Source: QHXQ01 sp038322995 (GTDB taxonomy: Bacteria > Acidobacteriota > Blastocatellia > Pyrinomonadales > Pyrinomonadaceae). Taken from it: 46,407 nucleotides of DNA. The stretch spans positions 1 to 46,407 of the forward strand of contig JBBQGM010000038.1 in NCBI GenBank assembly GCA_038322995.1, read 5' to 3'. The translations under genes and the position numbers were made by a program. Of this stretch, positions 7,908 to 16,578 are shown piece by piece. Under the pieces are notes generated by a model, which made no database searches, had not been told where the DNA came from, and saw only the letters and a program-made list of their open reading frames with translations. How positions within the stretch are numbered: position 1 is the first letter of the stretch; each line of letters starts with the position of its first letter.

Positions 7908-9137
7908 TTGGCCCAAAAGTTCGCTTCAGCGCCGGCAGCGCAGCAAATGCCTACAGGCACCAACTGGCGCAGGCTGTACGGCCTCGACGCGCTCCGTGGT
8001 GGCGCCGCGCTCTACGTCGTCAGCTACCACGCAGTGACACAGTCGCCGCGCGATGAGGCGGGGCTGCTCATGCGTTGGCTCGCCATGCCTGTGCGCGCCG
8101 TAGTGCAGTACGGTTACCTCAGCGTCTTTCTCTTCTTCATCATCTCCGGCTTTTGCATACATCTCCACTGGGCAAAGGCGCAGGCGGCCGGCGGCCACAA
8201 CGCGCCGCCCGCCTTCGTCCCGTTCTGGCGACGCCGCTTGCGCAGGCTTTATCCGCCTTATCTATGCGCGCTCCTGCTCTTCCTCGCGGTCGCTGCTTTC
8301 ACCAACGGCATCTCGTTCACCCGCTTTTACGTGTACGACACCGTGCTGCATCTGCTTATGCTGCACAACCTCGACTCGCAGACGGCTTACAGCATCAACG
8401 GCGTCTTCTGGACGCTCGCCCTCGAAGAACAACTCTACCTTGCCTACTTCGGCTTGCTGTTCCTCCGCCGCCGCTGGGGCTGGCGCACGGCCCTCGCGTG
8501 CTGCTTAGGCGCGCGCGTCGGCTGGTTGCTGCTGAGTCTAGTGGTCAAAAATCGTTACGGCTTCTTTCTGCCGGTGAATGAGGCGGCGGCGGCGCATTGG
8601 TTCACCTGGGCCCTGGGCGCGGTCGGCGTAGAAGCGGCCTGTGGCCTCTTTGTGTTGCCGCGCTGGTGTCGTAGTTGGCGCGTTGCGCTGGCGGCGTTGG
8701 CGGCCGCCGCCGGACTGGCTTACTTGCAGGAAAACATCCGGCTGACGTGGTACGTGCATGATGGCATGTGGCTGTTGACCCATCCGCTCTGGGCCGTCGG
8801 CCTCTTCGTTTTAGTCAACCGCGTCGTCACCGCCGAGCTCACCGGCCGGCTGGGGCGCAATGCGCCGCGCCTCTGGCGCTGGAGCGCAAGCATCGGTCTC
8901 TTTTCCTACTCGTTGTACCTAACCCATGAACTCGTGCTGCTGGAGATATGGCGTTTCACCGGTCGGGGCATACCGGGTTTCGTCGTGGCCATCCTGATCA
9001 TGATGCCGCTCAGCGTGGCCGCCGCTTACCTGTTCTTCCGGTTCTGCGAGCGCCCCTTTCTCCCGCTTTCCGCGCGGGCTGCCAGCGTTGGCGAGCCAAC
9101 GCTCAACGGGCAAACGAGCGAGCCGGTGTCGGCCTAA
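7908..9137 (+). CDS. Acyltransferase 3 family membrane protein (OafA/YrhL type)
   Basis: A 409-residue polytopic membrane protein. RRLYGLDALRGGAALYVVSYHA is the N-terminal signature of acyltransferase family 3, with the conserved His in SYHA; FFIISGFCIHLHW and FWRRRLRRLYPPYL follow as in the family. About ten hydrophobic segments are visible. Such enzymes O-acylate surface sugars or lipids in the inner membrane; the substrate here is unknown. A TTG at 7908 with AGGT about 11 bases upstream is used; ATG 7947 is an alternative that keeps the signature. It is convergent with the cysO-moeB gene across a shared terminator. Confidence 0.85.
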   Translation: MAQKFASAPAAQQMPTGTNWRRLYGLDALRGGAALYVVSYHAVTQSPRDEAGLLMRWLAMPVRAVVQYGYLSVFLFFIISGFCIHLHWAKAQAAGGHNAPPAFVPFWRRRLRRLYPPYLCALLLFLAVAAFTNGISFTRFYVYDTVLHLLMLHNLDSQTAYSINGVFWTLALEEQLYLAYFGLLFLRRRWGWRTALACCLGARVGWLLLSLVVKNRYGFFLPVNEAAAAHWFTWALGAVGVEAACGLFVLPRWCRSWRVALAALAAAAGLAYLQENIRLTWYVHDGMWLLTHPLWAVGLFVLVNRVVTAELTGRLGRNAPRLWRWSASIGLFSYSLYLTHELVLLEIWRFTGRGIPGFVVAILIMMPLSVAAAYLFFRFCERPFLPLSARAASVGEPTLNGQTSEPVSA

Positions 9138-9202
9138 AGTCAGCGCACACCCGCGCATCTCTGCACTGTGCTGTCGCTACGCGACAACCGGCGGCGCAAA
9201 GA

Positions 9203-9232
9203 AAAACGCCTGCGCTAAAGGGCAGGCGTTTT
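9203..9232. terminator. Bidirectional intrinsic terminator
   Basis: AAAACGCCTGC (9203-9213) pairs with GCAGGCGTTTT (9222-9232) around an 8-base loop. It has A-runs and T-runs on both sides and sits between convergent genes. Confidence 0.85.
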
Positions 9233-9258
9233 CCCCGGTCAGGTAGATTGCTGTTAGC

Positions 9259-10725
9259 TCAGTATTTCGGGATTGACGGGTCAACATCGTTCGACCAGGC
9301 CGTGATGCCGCCTTGTAGATTGGTGAGGCGGCCCGTAAAGCCCGCGCGCTTGAGCGCCTCGATGGCTTTCGCGCTCCGGCCGCCCATCTTGCAATGCACC
9401 ACCGTTTCGCGGTTCGGGTCGATCTCGCTCATGCGGTTCACGACCTGCCCGAGCGGGATCAATTTGGCCTGTTCGAGTTTCGCGATCTCATATTCGTGCG
9501 GCTCGCGCACGTCTATGAGTTGCACGTCATCACCCCGATCAAGGCGTTGCTTGAGTTCAGTCGCGGTCATCTCTTCCATCTGTGGCTTTTCCTCCTGTGT
9601 CTGTGCGGCAGCCGGCGGACGCAGCCCGCAGAATGCTTCATAGTCAATCAACTCTTTGATCGTCGCGCGCGGCCCGCAGACCGGGCACTCCGGGTCTTTT
9701 CGCAGTTTCAACTCGCGGAAGCGCATCTTCCAAGCATCGAATAACAACAGCCGATTGATCAGCGGCTCGCCGTCGCCCAGAATCAACTTGATCGTCTCAT
9801 TCGCTTGAATCGCGCCGACGATACCGGGCAGCACGCCGAGTACGCCACCCTCGGCGCACGATGGCACTAAACCGGGCGGCGGCGGTTCCGCGTACAAGCA
9901 GCGATAACATGCGCCGCGCTCGGCCCAGAAGACGCTCGCCTGGCCCTCGAAGCGGAAGATCGAGCCGTAAACATTCGGCTTGCCCAATAGTACGCAGGCG
10001 TCGTTGACCAGATAGCGCGTCGGGAAATTGTCCGTGCCGTCCGCGATCACGTCATACTCGCGGAACAACTCCAACGCGTTCGCGCTCGTCAGTTGTGTTT
10101 CGTAAGTCTCGATCTTGATGTGCGGGTTGATGTCGCTTAGCCGGTCGCGCGCCGACTCGATCTTAGGGCGGCCGACATCCTTTGTGCCATGCACGATTTG
10201 CCGCTGCAAGTTCGACTCGTCCACCACGTCGAAGTCCACCAACCCCAGCGTGCCGACGCCCGCCGCTGCCAGATACATACCGAGCGGCGCACCCAAGCCG
10301 CCCGTGCCGATCATCAGCACGCGCGCTGCCTTCAACTTGCGCTGCCCCTCCATGCCAACCTCCGGCATGATCAAATGCCGACTGTACCGCGCGATCTCCG
10401 CATGCGACAGTTTCGGCAGTTCCCTATCCGCGATCTCCATTTCCGTTGCCACGCCACCCGCAATCGCCGGCACAATCGAGACCGTGTCGCCATCCTGCAC
10501 CGGCGTGTCAAGCCGCTGCCCGCTCCGTATGTCCTCGTCATTGACATAGACATTAACGAAGCTGCGCAACTTGCTCTCGTCGCTGTACAGGTGCTTACGC
10601 AGTTCACCGTGCGCCTGCATCACGCGCTCCAGCGCCTCGCCAACCGTCCCGCCTTCAACTTCAATTTCCGACCGCCCGCCCGCGAACTGCTTGAGCGCCG
10701 TCGGGATGAAAACTTTCACTGCCAT
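9259..10725 (-). CDS. moeZ: CysO-like sulfur carrier fused to MoeB/ThiF E1-like enzyme and rhodanese
   Basis: A 488-residue three-domain fusion. Residues 1-91 are a ubiquitin-like sulfur carrier close to mycobacterial CysO (FVNVYVNDEDIR; ends AIAGG at 87-91). Residues 105-350 are an adenylating E1-like domain with GTGGLG (140-145), the zinc cysteines C273, C276, C347 and C350, and C290 in PSCAEGGVLG. Residues 386-488 are a rhodanese domain with active-site C445 (HCKMGGRS). The E1 domain adenylates a carrier C-terminal glycine and the rhodanese supplies sulfur to make a thiocarboxylate. Here the Gly-Gly is internal, followed by VATEMEIAD, so the carrier tail is blocked unless cleaved. It starts 3 bases after the JAMM gene, in one operon with cysM. 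Confidence 0.93.
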   Translation of the reverse strand: MAVKVFIPTALKQFAGGRSEIEVEGGTVGEALERVMQAHGELRKHLYSDESKLRSFVNVYVNDEDIRSGQRLDTPVQDGDTVSIVPAIAGGVATEMEIADRELPKLSHAEIARYSRHLIMPEVGMEGQRKLKAARVLMIGTGGLGAPLGMYLAAAGVGTLGLVDFDVVDESNLQRQIVHGTKDVGRPKIESARDRLSDINPHIKIETYETQLTSANALELFREYDVIADGTDNFPTRYLVNDACVLLGKPNVYGSIFRFEGQASVFWAERGACYRCLYAEPPPPGLVPSCAEGGVLGVLPGIVGAIQANETIKLILGDGEPLINRLLLFDAWKMRFRELKLRKDPECPVCGPRATIKELIDYEAFCGLRPPAAAQTQEEKPQMEEMTATELKQRLDRGDDVQLIDVREPHEYEIAKLEQAKLIPLGQVVNRMSEIDPNRETVVHCKMGGRSAKAIEALKRAGFTGRLTNLQGGITAWSNDVDPSIPKY

Positions 10726-10728
10726 ACA

Positions 10729-11157
10729 TTAAACTCCTTCCGCAATTTCCTCTGCATTAAAGCGTGATCGATCCGGCTCCAACTCCCACGAACGCAGATC
10801 AGCCGCCCGCCCCTGTTGCACCGAGACGATGAGGTAAGACCAGGTCGGCCAAGCGTGTTCCAGATCAAACGCCGACGGCACGGCCGGGTGCTCCGGGTGC
10901 GAATGATAATTGCCTACCACTTCGAGGCCGCGCGTGCGCGCATGCCGTTCGCCGCGCAACATCTCTGCGGGCAGAATGAGCGAACGATGATGCCGGGCCG
11001 CTTCTTCGCGCGCGTTCGAGACCGGATAAGTCTCGACCACAACCTTATGCCCGTCCGTCGTGAACCGACCAAGGAGCAGCCCGCAACACTCGTACGGATA
11101 CTCTGCTTCCGCGTGCTGCCGCAACTCGCCCCCGTGCTGTGCGCTCAATTCGATCAT
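10729..11157 (-). CDS. mec: JAMM/MPN+ metallopeptidase (Mec-like, M67 family)
   Basis: A 142-residue zinc metallopeptidase. The JAMM signature is complete: E23 (PYECCGLLLG), then H85-S-H87-P followed by S95 and D98 (HSHPEHPAVPSAFD). In mycobacteria the homologue Mec+ releases cysteine from the CysO-cysteine adduct. The neighbours here (cysM before it, a CysO fusion after it) support the same role. The ATG overlaps the cysM stop (ATGA at 11154-11157), indicating translational coupling, and the fusion gene starts 3 bases after its stop. It could additionally process the internal Gly-Gly of that fusion; this is inference. Confidence 0.92.
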   Translation of the reverse strand: MIELSAQHGGELRQHAEAEYPYECCGLLLGRFTTDGHKVVVETYPVSNAREEAARHHRSLILPAEMLRGERHARTRGLEVVGNYHSHPEHPAVPSAFDLEHAWPTWSYLIVSVQQGRAADLRSWELEPDRSRFNAEEIAEGV

Positions 11158-12107
11158 GCGCTCGGCTCATCCCAGAAGTGTTCGCTCAAGTAACGCGCGC
11201 CTTCGTCGCAGAGGATGGTAACGACGACTGCCCCGGCCGTCAGTGTGCGCGCCAGCCGCAACGCGGCCGTGACGTTCGCGCCGGAGCTAATGCCGACGAA
11301 CAAACCATCTTCGCGCGCCAGCCGGCGCGTCATGGCGTAGGCCTCTTCGGTTGCGATCTCGATCTGCTCGTCCGGCAATGACGGATCGTAGATGCCCGGC
11401 ACCAGCGCAGTTGCGTAATGCTTCATGCCTTCGAGTCCGTGCAATGGCGAGTCGGGTTGCACGGCGACGAGGCGGACGCGCGGCTCGTACTCTTTGAGCC
11501 TGCGCCCGACGCCCATCAGCGTGCCCGACGTGCCCATGCCCGCGACGAAATGCGTCACGCGCCCGGCGGTCTGCGTCCAGATTTCGGGGCCTGTACCTTC
11601 GTAGTGCGCGCGCCAGTTGGCCACGTTGTTGTATTGATCAGGATAGAAATATTTGTTTGGCTCGCGCGCGGCGAGTTCCTGCGCCTGTAGTTGCGCGCCG
11701 TCGGCCCCGGCGAGCGGATCGGTCTCGATCAACTCCGCGCCATAGATGCGGAGCGTCCGCTTACGCTCGACGTTCGCGTTCGCGGGCAGACAGAGCGCGA
11801 CCCGATAACCGCGCGCCGCGCCAATCATGGCGTAGGCGATGCCGGTGTTGCCACTTGTCGCATCGAGGATGATCTTGTCCGGCGTCAACAAGCCCGCCTG
11901 CTCGCCCGCGAGGATCATCGCTCGCGCCGGCCGGTCTTTCACCGACCCACCCGGATTCAAGTGTTCGGCCTTCGCGTAAATTTCAACCCCATCGGGCAGC
12001 ACATCAGCCATGCGCCTGAGACGCAGCAACGGCGTGTTACCGATTTGCGTTATGAGATCAACTTGACCCGCAACGCTTCCCGCATGTACTAACAACCCAC
12101 CGGACAT
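11154..12107 (-). CDS. cysM: Cysteine synthase CysM (PLP-dependent, fold type II)
   Basis: A 317-residue PLP enzyme. K57 in LNPGGSVKDRPA is the expected PLP lysine, SGNTGIAYAM binds the substrate carboxylate, and GMGTSGTLMGVGRRL cradles the phosphate. C-terminal SSGANVTAAL and LCDEGARYLS are typical. The context points to the mycobacterial-type CysM that uses O-phosphoserine and a carrier thiocarboxylate, but substrate choice cannot be settled from sequence. It starts 7 bases after the transsulfuration gene stop and overlaps the JAMM gene by 4 bases. Confidence 0.93.
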   Translation of the reverse strand: MSGGLLVHAGSVAGQVDLITQIGNTPLLRLRRMADVLPDGVEIYAKAEHLNPGGSVKDRPARAMILAGEQAGLLTPDKIILDATSGNTGIAYAMIGAARGYRVALCLPANANVERKRTLRIYGAELIETDPLAGADGAQLQAQELAAREPNKYFYPDQYNNVANWRAHYEGTGPEIWTQTAGRVTHFVAGMGTSGTLMGVGRRLKEYEPRVRLVAVQPDSPLHGLEGMKHYATALVPGIYDPSLPDEQIEIATEEAYAMTRRLAREDGLFVGISSGANVTAALRLARTLTAGAVVVTILCDEGARYLSEHFWDEPSA

Positions 12108-12114
12108 TGCGCTC

Positions 12115-13353
12115 CTAACTCACTGCGGCGGCGAGCGCCTGCTCGATGTCGCCGACTATATCCGCGAAGGCTTCGATGCCGACCGAAATACGCACGAGGC
12201 CGTCGCCGATACCGAGTTGCCGTCGGCGCTCAGGCGCGAGGCTGCGATGCGAAGCCGTCATCGGATGCAGCACGCACGTCACCACATCGCCGAGACTTGT
12301 CAACCGCACACATAAGCGCAAGGCATCAATAAAGCGATACGCAGCCGCGCGGGTGTTGTCGCGCAATTCAAGCGAGACGAGCGCGCCCGTGTGCGGCCGG
12401 CGCAGCAGGCGCGCGGCCAGATCGTACTGCGCCGCGTTCGCGCCGAAACCGGGATGATAGACGCGCGCGATGCCTGGATGCCCGCGCAGACGCTCCGCCA
12501 ACTGGCGCGCGTTCGCGCATTGCCGCTCCACGCGCAGGCCGAGCGTCTTCACGCCGCGCAAAATCTCGTGCGCCTCCCAGACACTCAGCACACCGCCCAC
12601 GCTCTTCTTCAACCCGACCAGCACAGCATGCAACTCCGGCTCGGAGACGACGGCGATACCGCCCAGGGCGTCGCCGTGCCCGCTCAGATATTTAGTTGCA
12701 CTGTGGACGACGATGTCCGCGCCGAGCGTCAATGGCTGACACAAGAAGGGTGACGCGAACGTGTTGTCCACAATGAATCGCGCACCAACCGCGCGGGCGA
12801 CTTCCGCGCACGCCTCTATATCGCAAACGCGCAGCAGCGGGTTCGAGATCGTCTCCGCGAGCAACACGCGCGGACGTGCCTCTTCTGCTGTGGCGCGCAT
12901 GGCTGCCAGGTCATTGAAATCGGCCGTCACGGTCTTAACACCCATCTGCGCGAAGACCGTATCCAGCAGATTCGTGGTCGTGCCGTATAGGTCTTGGGCG
13001 GCGAGGACGGTCGCGCCGGGCGTGAGTTCACAGGCGAGCAAGGCCGCGTGGAGCGCGGCCATGCCGGAAGCGTAGGCGCATGCGCCCGCGCCTGCTTCCA
13101 ATATCGTGAGCGCGACCTCAAGCGCGTGCGTGGTCGGGTTGCCGTAGCGGGCGTAGGCGTAGCCGAGACTGTCATCGGCGAAGACGGCGTCCATCTCGGC
13201 CATCGAATCGTAGGTGTAAGTCGCGGTCGCATAAATGGGCGTGGCGACGGGCGCGCCCGGCCGTGGCGGCAGCCGCTCGCCTGCATGCACGAGTTGCGTG
13301 GCGATGTCGCGCGTCTGTAAGTCCAAGCTTTTGTCCCGCGGTTCCTGCACCAT
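12115..13353 (-). CDS. Cys/Met metabolism PLP enzyme (cystathionine gamma-synthase/lyase family)
   Basis: A 412-residue fold-type I PLP enzyme. Hallmarks are YARYGNPTTHALE (phosphate-binding region), ASGMAALHAALLA, the ETISNPLLRVCDI strand, VDNTFASPFLCQPLTLGAD, and the PLP lysine in VVHSATKYLSGHGD. The family includes MetB, MetC-like lyases, MegL and O-acetylhomoserine sulfhydrylase; these are hard to separate by eye, so no symbol is given. ATG 13353 is chosen because GGAAAAGT precedes it; ATG 13365 is possible. It lies 7 bases before cysM, linking it to cysteine-methionine exchange. Confidence 0.9.
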   Translation of the reverse strand: MVQEPRDKSLDLQTRDIATQLVHAGERLPPRPGAPVATPIYATATYTYDSMAEMDAVFADDSLGYAYARYGNPTTHALEVALTILEAGAGACAYASGMAALHAALLACELTPGATVLAAQDLYGTTTNLLDTVFAQMGVKTVTADFNDLAAMRATAEEARPRVLLAETISNPLLRVCDIEACAEVARAVGARFIVDNTFASPFLCQPLTLGADIVVHSATKYLSGHGDALGGIAVVSEPELHAVLVGLKKSVGGVLSVWEAHEILRGVKTLGLRVERQCANARQLAERLRGHPGIARVYHPGFGANAAQYDLAARLLRRPHTGALVSLELRDNTRAAAYRFIDALRLCVRLTSLGDVVTCVLHPMTASHRSLAPERRRQLGIGDGLVRISVGIEAFADIVGDIEQALAAAVS

Positions 13354-13457
13354 ACTTTTCCACATAATATGCGCCGCGTCGCTGTGCGGCAAACGATGAC
13401 CAGATGCTCGCTCGCCTGCACAAAGCCGCGGCGCTTGACTCCCTCGACCCGGCTGAT

Positions 13458-14123
13458 TTATGACAGTGAGCGCTTGGCGAAATACCAGTCGGTGACTTCG
13501 TAATCTGATTGCAGTCGCTTCTCGGCGTCGGCGATGGTCTGCGGCGGCGGCACGACCACTTTGTCGCCGGGCCGCCAATTTGCGGGCGTGGCGCAAGCGT
13601 TCGTGTCGGCGGTCTGCAAGCCGTCGATGACGCGCACGATCTCATCAATGTTGCGTCCCAAAGACATCGGATAATAGATGAGCGCGCGGATGATGCCCTT
13701 GTCGTCGATGACGAAAACTGCCCGCACGGTCGCCGTCTCGGACGCGGACGGGTGGATGAGGCCGTACTTCTGCGCGACCTTCGTGTCGAGATCGGCGATG
13801 ACGGGAAACGTGATCTTCACGTCGGGAAAGTGCTGCTCGATATTTCTGATCCAGGCGATGTGCGCGGGCACGGAATCAACGGACAGCCCGATCAGTTGCA
13901 CGCCACGTTTGGCGAACTCATCGGCACGGCGCGCGAACTCGATGAACTCGGTCGAGCAGACCGGCGTGAAGTCCGCCGGGTGCGAGAATAAAACGATCCA
14001 TTTACCGTTGAAGTCCGAGAGCTTCAACGGGCCATGCGTTGATTTGGCCTCGAAGTTCGGGGCCGGCTCGTTGATGCGCGGCAGTGACGGAACCGTGTCC
14101 GGCGCGATTGCGGGTGTGCTCAT
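13458..14123 (-). CDS. 1-Cys peroxiredoxin (Prx6/AhpC-TSA family)
   Basis: A 221-residue thiol peroxidase. The peroxidatic cysteine is C56 in FTPVCSTEF. The C-terminal half has IYYPMSLGRNIDEIVRVIDGLQ and a PANWRPGDKVVVPPP arm as in Prx6-type enzymes. It reduces hydrogen peroxide and organic peroxides in the cytoplasm. GAGGAG precedes ATG 14123; upstream codons are ignored for that reason. It is 104 bases upstream of the transsulfuration gene on the same strand, so it may head the sulfur operon. Confidence 0.93.
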   Translation of the reverse strand: MSTPAIAPDTVPSLPRINEPAPNFEAKSTHGPLKLSDFNGKWIVLFSHPADFTPVCSTEFIEFARRADEFAKRGVQLIGLSVDSVPAHIAWIRNIEQHFPDVKITFPVIADLDTKVAQKYGLIHPSASETATVRAVFVIDDKGIIRALIYYPMSLGRNIDEIVRVIDGLQTADTNACATPANWRPGDKVVVPPPQTIADAEKRLQSDYEVTDWYFAKRSLS

Positions 14124-14647
14124 AAAACGTCTCCTCTTTACAGGGTGCATAGATTTTTCGTTGCGGCGCTGCCCGTGATTGTAACCGAAGACAGCGATGC
14201 ACGCGCAATCCAGCACGCTGCTAGGCTCACGTCACGCATGCCCAGCGGGAAAAGTTAACCGCAGAGCAACCTAAACAGTTGCCCCGGAGTTTATGATTTC
14301 AGCTCGTGTTGTTTCGTGTAGCTACGTGGTTGCGCTGTTGCCGCTGTCGCGCATAACTCATCCTCGCAGGCGCACAAATCCGCAAACGAGGCATTCTTAC
14401 AATTATGCTACAATCAAGTCATACGAAATAGTGCAAGACAGTACGCACTCTCGCGCACATCGTCGATGCAGAACGCCTCATCCCATGCAGGTGTGTGTCG
14501 CTGTTCGCCGTTTTTCCCCGTAGATCAGGCCTTTTTATCGTGGAACGGTTGTGGCATGCACGTTGCACTAACACACCACGCCGGACACAACGCAGTCGTC
14601 AGACAGATGACAACAAACAAGTGTCCGGCATTTAGAGGAGGAGCAGC
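14124..14647. other. Divergent intergenic region before the glycine-zipper gene
   Basis: About 520 bases with no convincing gene. On the minus strand TTACAAT (about 14184-14178) resembles a -10 box for the peroxiredoxin, with TTGCGC at 14208-14203 as a poor -35 at 19-base spacing. On the plus strand TGCTACAAT (14406-14414) resembles an extended -10 element, leaving a leader of over 200 bases before ATG 14648. Confidence 0.4.
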
Positions 14648-15388
14648 ATGAGTAGTATGACCCGTAAAAATGTGGCGCAACGCGCCCTCAGTTTATTTGC
14701 CATTCTCGCGCTCGTCGCCGGCAGCGTTTTGCCGGCCGCCGCGCAACGTCGGCGCACACGCCCGACCTTGCACCGGCGCACGACAACGCGCACCACGACC
14801 CGCACCAGCACGCCGGCCGTGCGTTACTACACGCTGAATACGGATCAGACGATCCGCGTGCGTATGGAGAGCGAATTGAATTCCAGGACGGCGCGCGTCG
14901 GCGACCGCTTTGAGACGACCGTGACCGAGCCGGTGCGCTCTGACTCCGGCGTGGAATTGCTCCCGGTCGGCAGCAAGGTCTGGGGCCGTGTGGCGACCGT
15001 GCGGCGCGCCGAACGCCGCTCGCCCGGCAATATCTCTGTGGCTTTCAACTCAATCGAGTTGCCTAATCACGCGAGCTACACGATCAACGGCTCGTTGACC
15101 ACCTTGCAGACCGATCAGGTGAACTCTGATTCAGAGAGCACCGTTAAAGGTCGCTCAAACTCGAAGCGCGATGCGGTCTTCATCGGCGGCGGCGCAGCGA
15201 CGGGCGCAGTCATCGGCGCTATCGCGGGCGGCGGTAAAGGCGCGGGCATCGGCGCGCTCATCGGCGGTGCGCTCGGCACTGGCGGCCGCGTACTTGAGAA
15301 AGAGAAAGAAGCCGAAGTGAAGTCCGGCACAGAATTTGGGGTGGTGTTGAACCGGAGCGTGCGCCTGCCTGAGTACACGGCGCGCTAA
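14648..15388 (+). CDS. Exported glycine-zipper protein
   Basis: A 246-residue protein with a signal peptide (about 1-32, cut near PAAAQ), a basic Thr/Arg-rich stretch (33-56), and a beta-rich middle (VGDRFETTVTEPV, LPVGSKVWGRVATVRRAE). A C-terminal Gly-rich segment (FIGGGAATGAVIGAIAGGGKG) reads as a glycine-zipper membrane or oligomerisation motif. The middle resembles proteins binding small molecules or peptidoglycan in Acidobacteria, but I do not know its function. GAGGAGGAG precedes ATG 14648, a strong ribosome binding site. It is monocistronic with its own terminator. Confidence 0.8.
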   Translation: MSSMTRKNVAQRALSLFAILALVAGSVLPAAAQRRRTRPTLHRRTTTRTTTRTSTPAVRYYTLNTDQTIRVRMESELNSRTARVGDRFETTVTEPVRSDSGVELLPVGSKVWGRVATVRRAERRSPGNISVAFNSIELPNHASYTINGSLTTLQTDQVNSDSESTVKGRSNSKRDAVFIGGGAATGAVIGAIAGGGKGAGIGALIGGALGTGGRVLEKEKEAEVKSGTEFGVVLNRSVRLPEYTAR

Positions 15389-15441
15389 GGTTAACCAAGG
15401 ATCGACAGCCAGGCGGTTGTCGGTGCGGAGGGGGCTGGCAA

Positions 15442-15570
15442 GCGAAGGGGAGAGCGCGGGTCAGCCTCCAACAAAATCAAGTTTGCAAAGTTATTGCCGA
15501 GTTCGGTTGCTCCTGTCAAAACGTAAGCGAGCGACCGCATAAGGGAGACCCGTTGCGAAGGGGAGAGCGC
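15442..15570 (+). repeat. 16-base direct repeat in a 3' untranslated region
   Basis: GCGAAGGGGAGAGCGC occurs at 15442-15457 and again at 15555-15570. The second copy forms the loop and loop-proximal stem of the terminator below. Confidence 0.75.
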
Positions 15571-15590
15571 AACGGGTCTCTCTCTTTTTT
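15545..15590 (+). terminator. Intrinsic terminator after the glycine-zipper gene
   Basis: A perfect 13-bp stem (15545-15557 with 15568-15580), 10-base loop, then TCTCTTTTTT. It ends a leader-like 3' tail of about 200 bases and stands before the convergent kinase gene. Confidence 0.9.
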
Positions 15591-15606
15591 ATCAGCACAT
15601 GCCTGC

Positions 15607-16512
15607 CTACGTTAACGATTCCAACATCTGGGCCAGACGAATAGTAGGTTGCCAGTCGTCGGCCTCCTCTAAGCTCCATAACGCCGACAGCACGGCATGG
15701 CAAAAGGCCCAACGGGCAAGTCTGGTGCGCTCCATTTGCAACTCAGCCGCGAAGGTCATGAGCCGTTGCGCGAGCACGGCCAATGTTTCCGCGTCGGCCG
15801 CTCCGACCGGCAATTGATTCAACATAAAAGTGCCCATCTCGTAACCTGGATCGCCGCACAGTCCTTTTGGATCAATAGCCATCCATCCACCGGCTGCCGC
15901 AAATAGGATATTGCCGTGATGCAGATCGCCATGCAGCAACACACTTTGCCCGGATGATTCGTTCAGTTCAATAAAAGTGCGCTCGGCGCGTGCGGTCAAG
16001 CCTGGCGGAAAAGGGCCGTTCCCTGCGCCATATTGCTGGCGGAATCGCTCGAAAGCTTTGAACCAGACGGCCAATGAGGGGAAGGCATGCTCCGCCGGCG
16101 GCGTGCGCCACAACTGCCGCATCAGCGTCGCGGCGGTGCGCGTGGCAGCCGGGTCACACTGCAATTCGTAAAGCATCTCGCCCGGCGTGACGCGCGCCAA
16201 CAACAACATGCCGCGCGGTGCGTCATGGTCTAACAAACGCACCGCGCCGCGCCCATCATACAGGCCGAGGGCTGCCGCCTCTGTCAGCAACTCACGACAA
16301 GGCACCCCGACTTTCAGCACGATCTCTGTGCCCGTGGCAGTCCGCCCCGGCAGCACCAAATTGTAAGACAGATTCGCAAATGGCTCATCAAGTTCAAGCG
16401 CCCAACGCGCCCGACACTCGCGCAATATACCGGGTAATGCCCCGAGCCACTCGCGCCCCGCCGCGCCATGCGTCCGCTCGACAGTCGCTTGCAAACCACT
16501 TGGGAGTTGCAC
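15607..16512 (-). CDS. APH(6)/streptomycin 6-kinase-like phosphotransferase
   Basis: A 301-residue protein of the aminoglycoside/hydroxyurea phosphotransferase family. LLHGDLHHGNILFA is the Brenner catalytic loop with its Asp, WMAIDPKGLCGDPGYEMGTF supplies the metal-binding Asp, and EIVLKVGVP contains the ATP-binding lysine. PKGLxGDPxYE is typical of the APH(6) group. It could phosphorylate streptomycin, but chromosomal members often have unknown substrates, so resistance should not be assumed. The frame begins with GTG 16512; no strong ribosome binding site is seen. Confidence 0.85.
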   Translation of the reverse strand: MQLPSGLQATVERTHGAAGREWLGALPGILRECRARWALELDEPFANLSYNLVLPGRTATGTEIVLKVGVPCRELLTEAAALGLYDGRGAVRLLDHDAPRGMLLLARVTPGEMLYELQCDPAATRTAATLMRQLWRTPPAEHAFPSLAVWFKAFERFRQQYGAGNGPFPPGLTARAERTFIELNESSGQSVLLHGDLHHGNILFAAAGGWMAIDPKGLCGDPGYEMGTFMLNQLPVGAADAETLAVLAQRLMTFAAELQMERTRLARWAFCHAVLSALWSLEEADDWQPTIRLAQMLESLT

Positions 16513-16578
16513 GGTTTAGAAACTTAATGAGCGCGGGGCAAGCGCCGCAGGTCAACCAACCAATGGAGGCTCAGAGGA

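Noticed and set aside
15607..16512. Streptomycin resistance gene
   Set aside because: The kinase is of the APH(6) fold, but the chromosomal context and unknown substrate do not justify a resistance claim.
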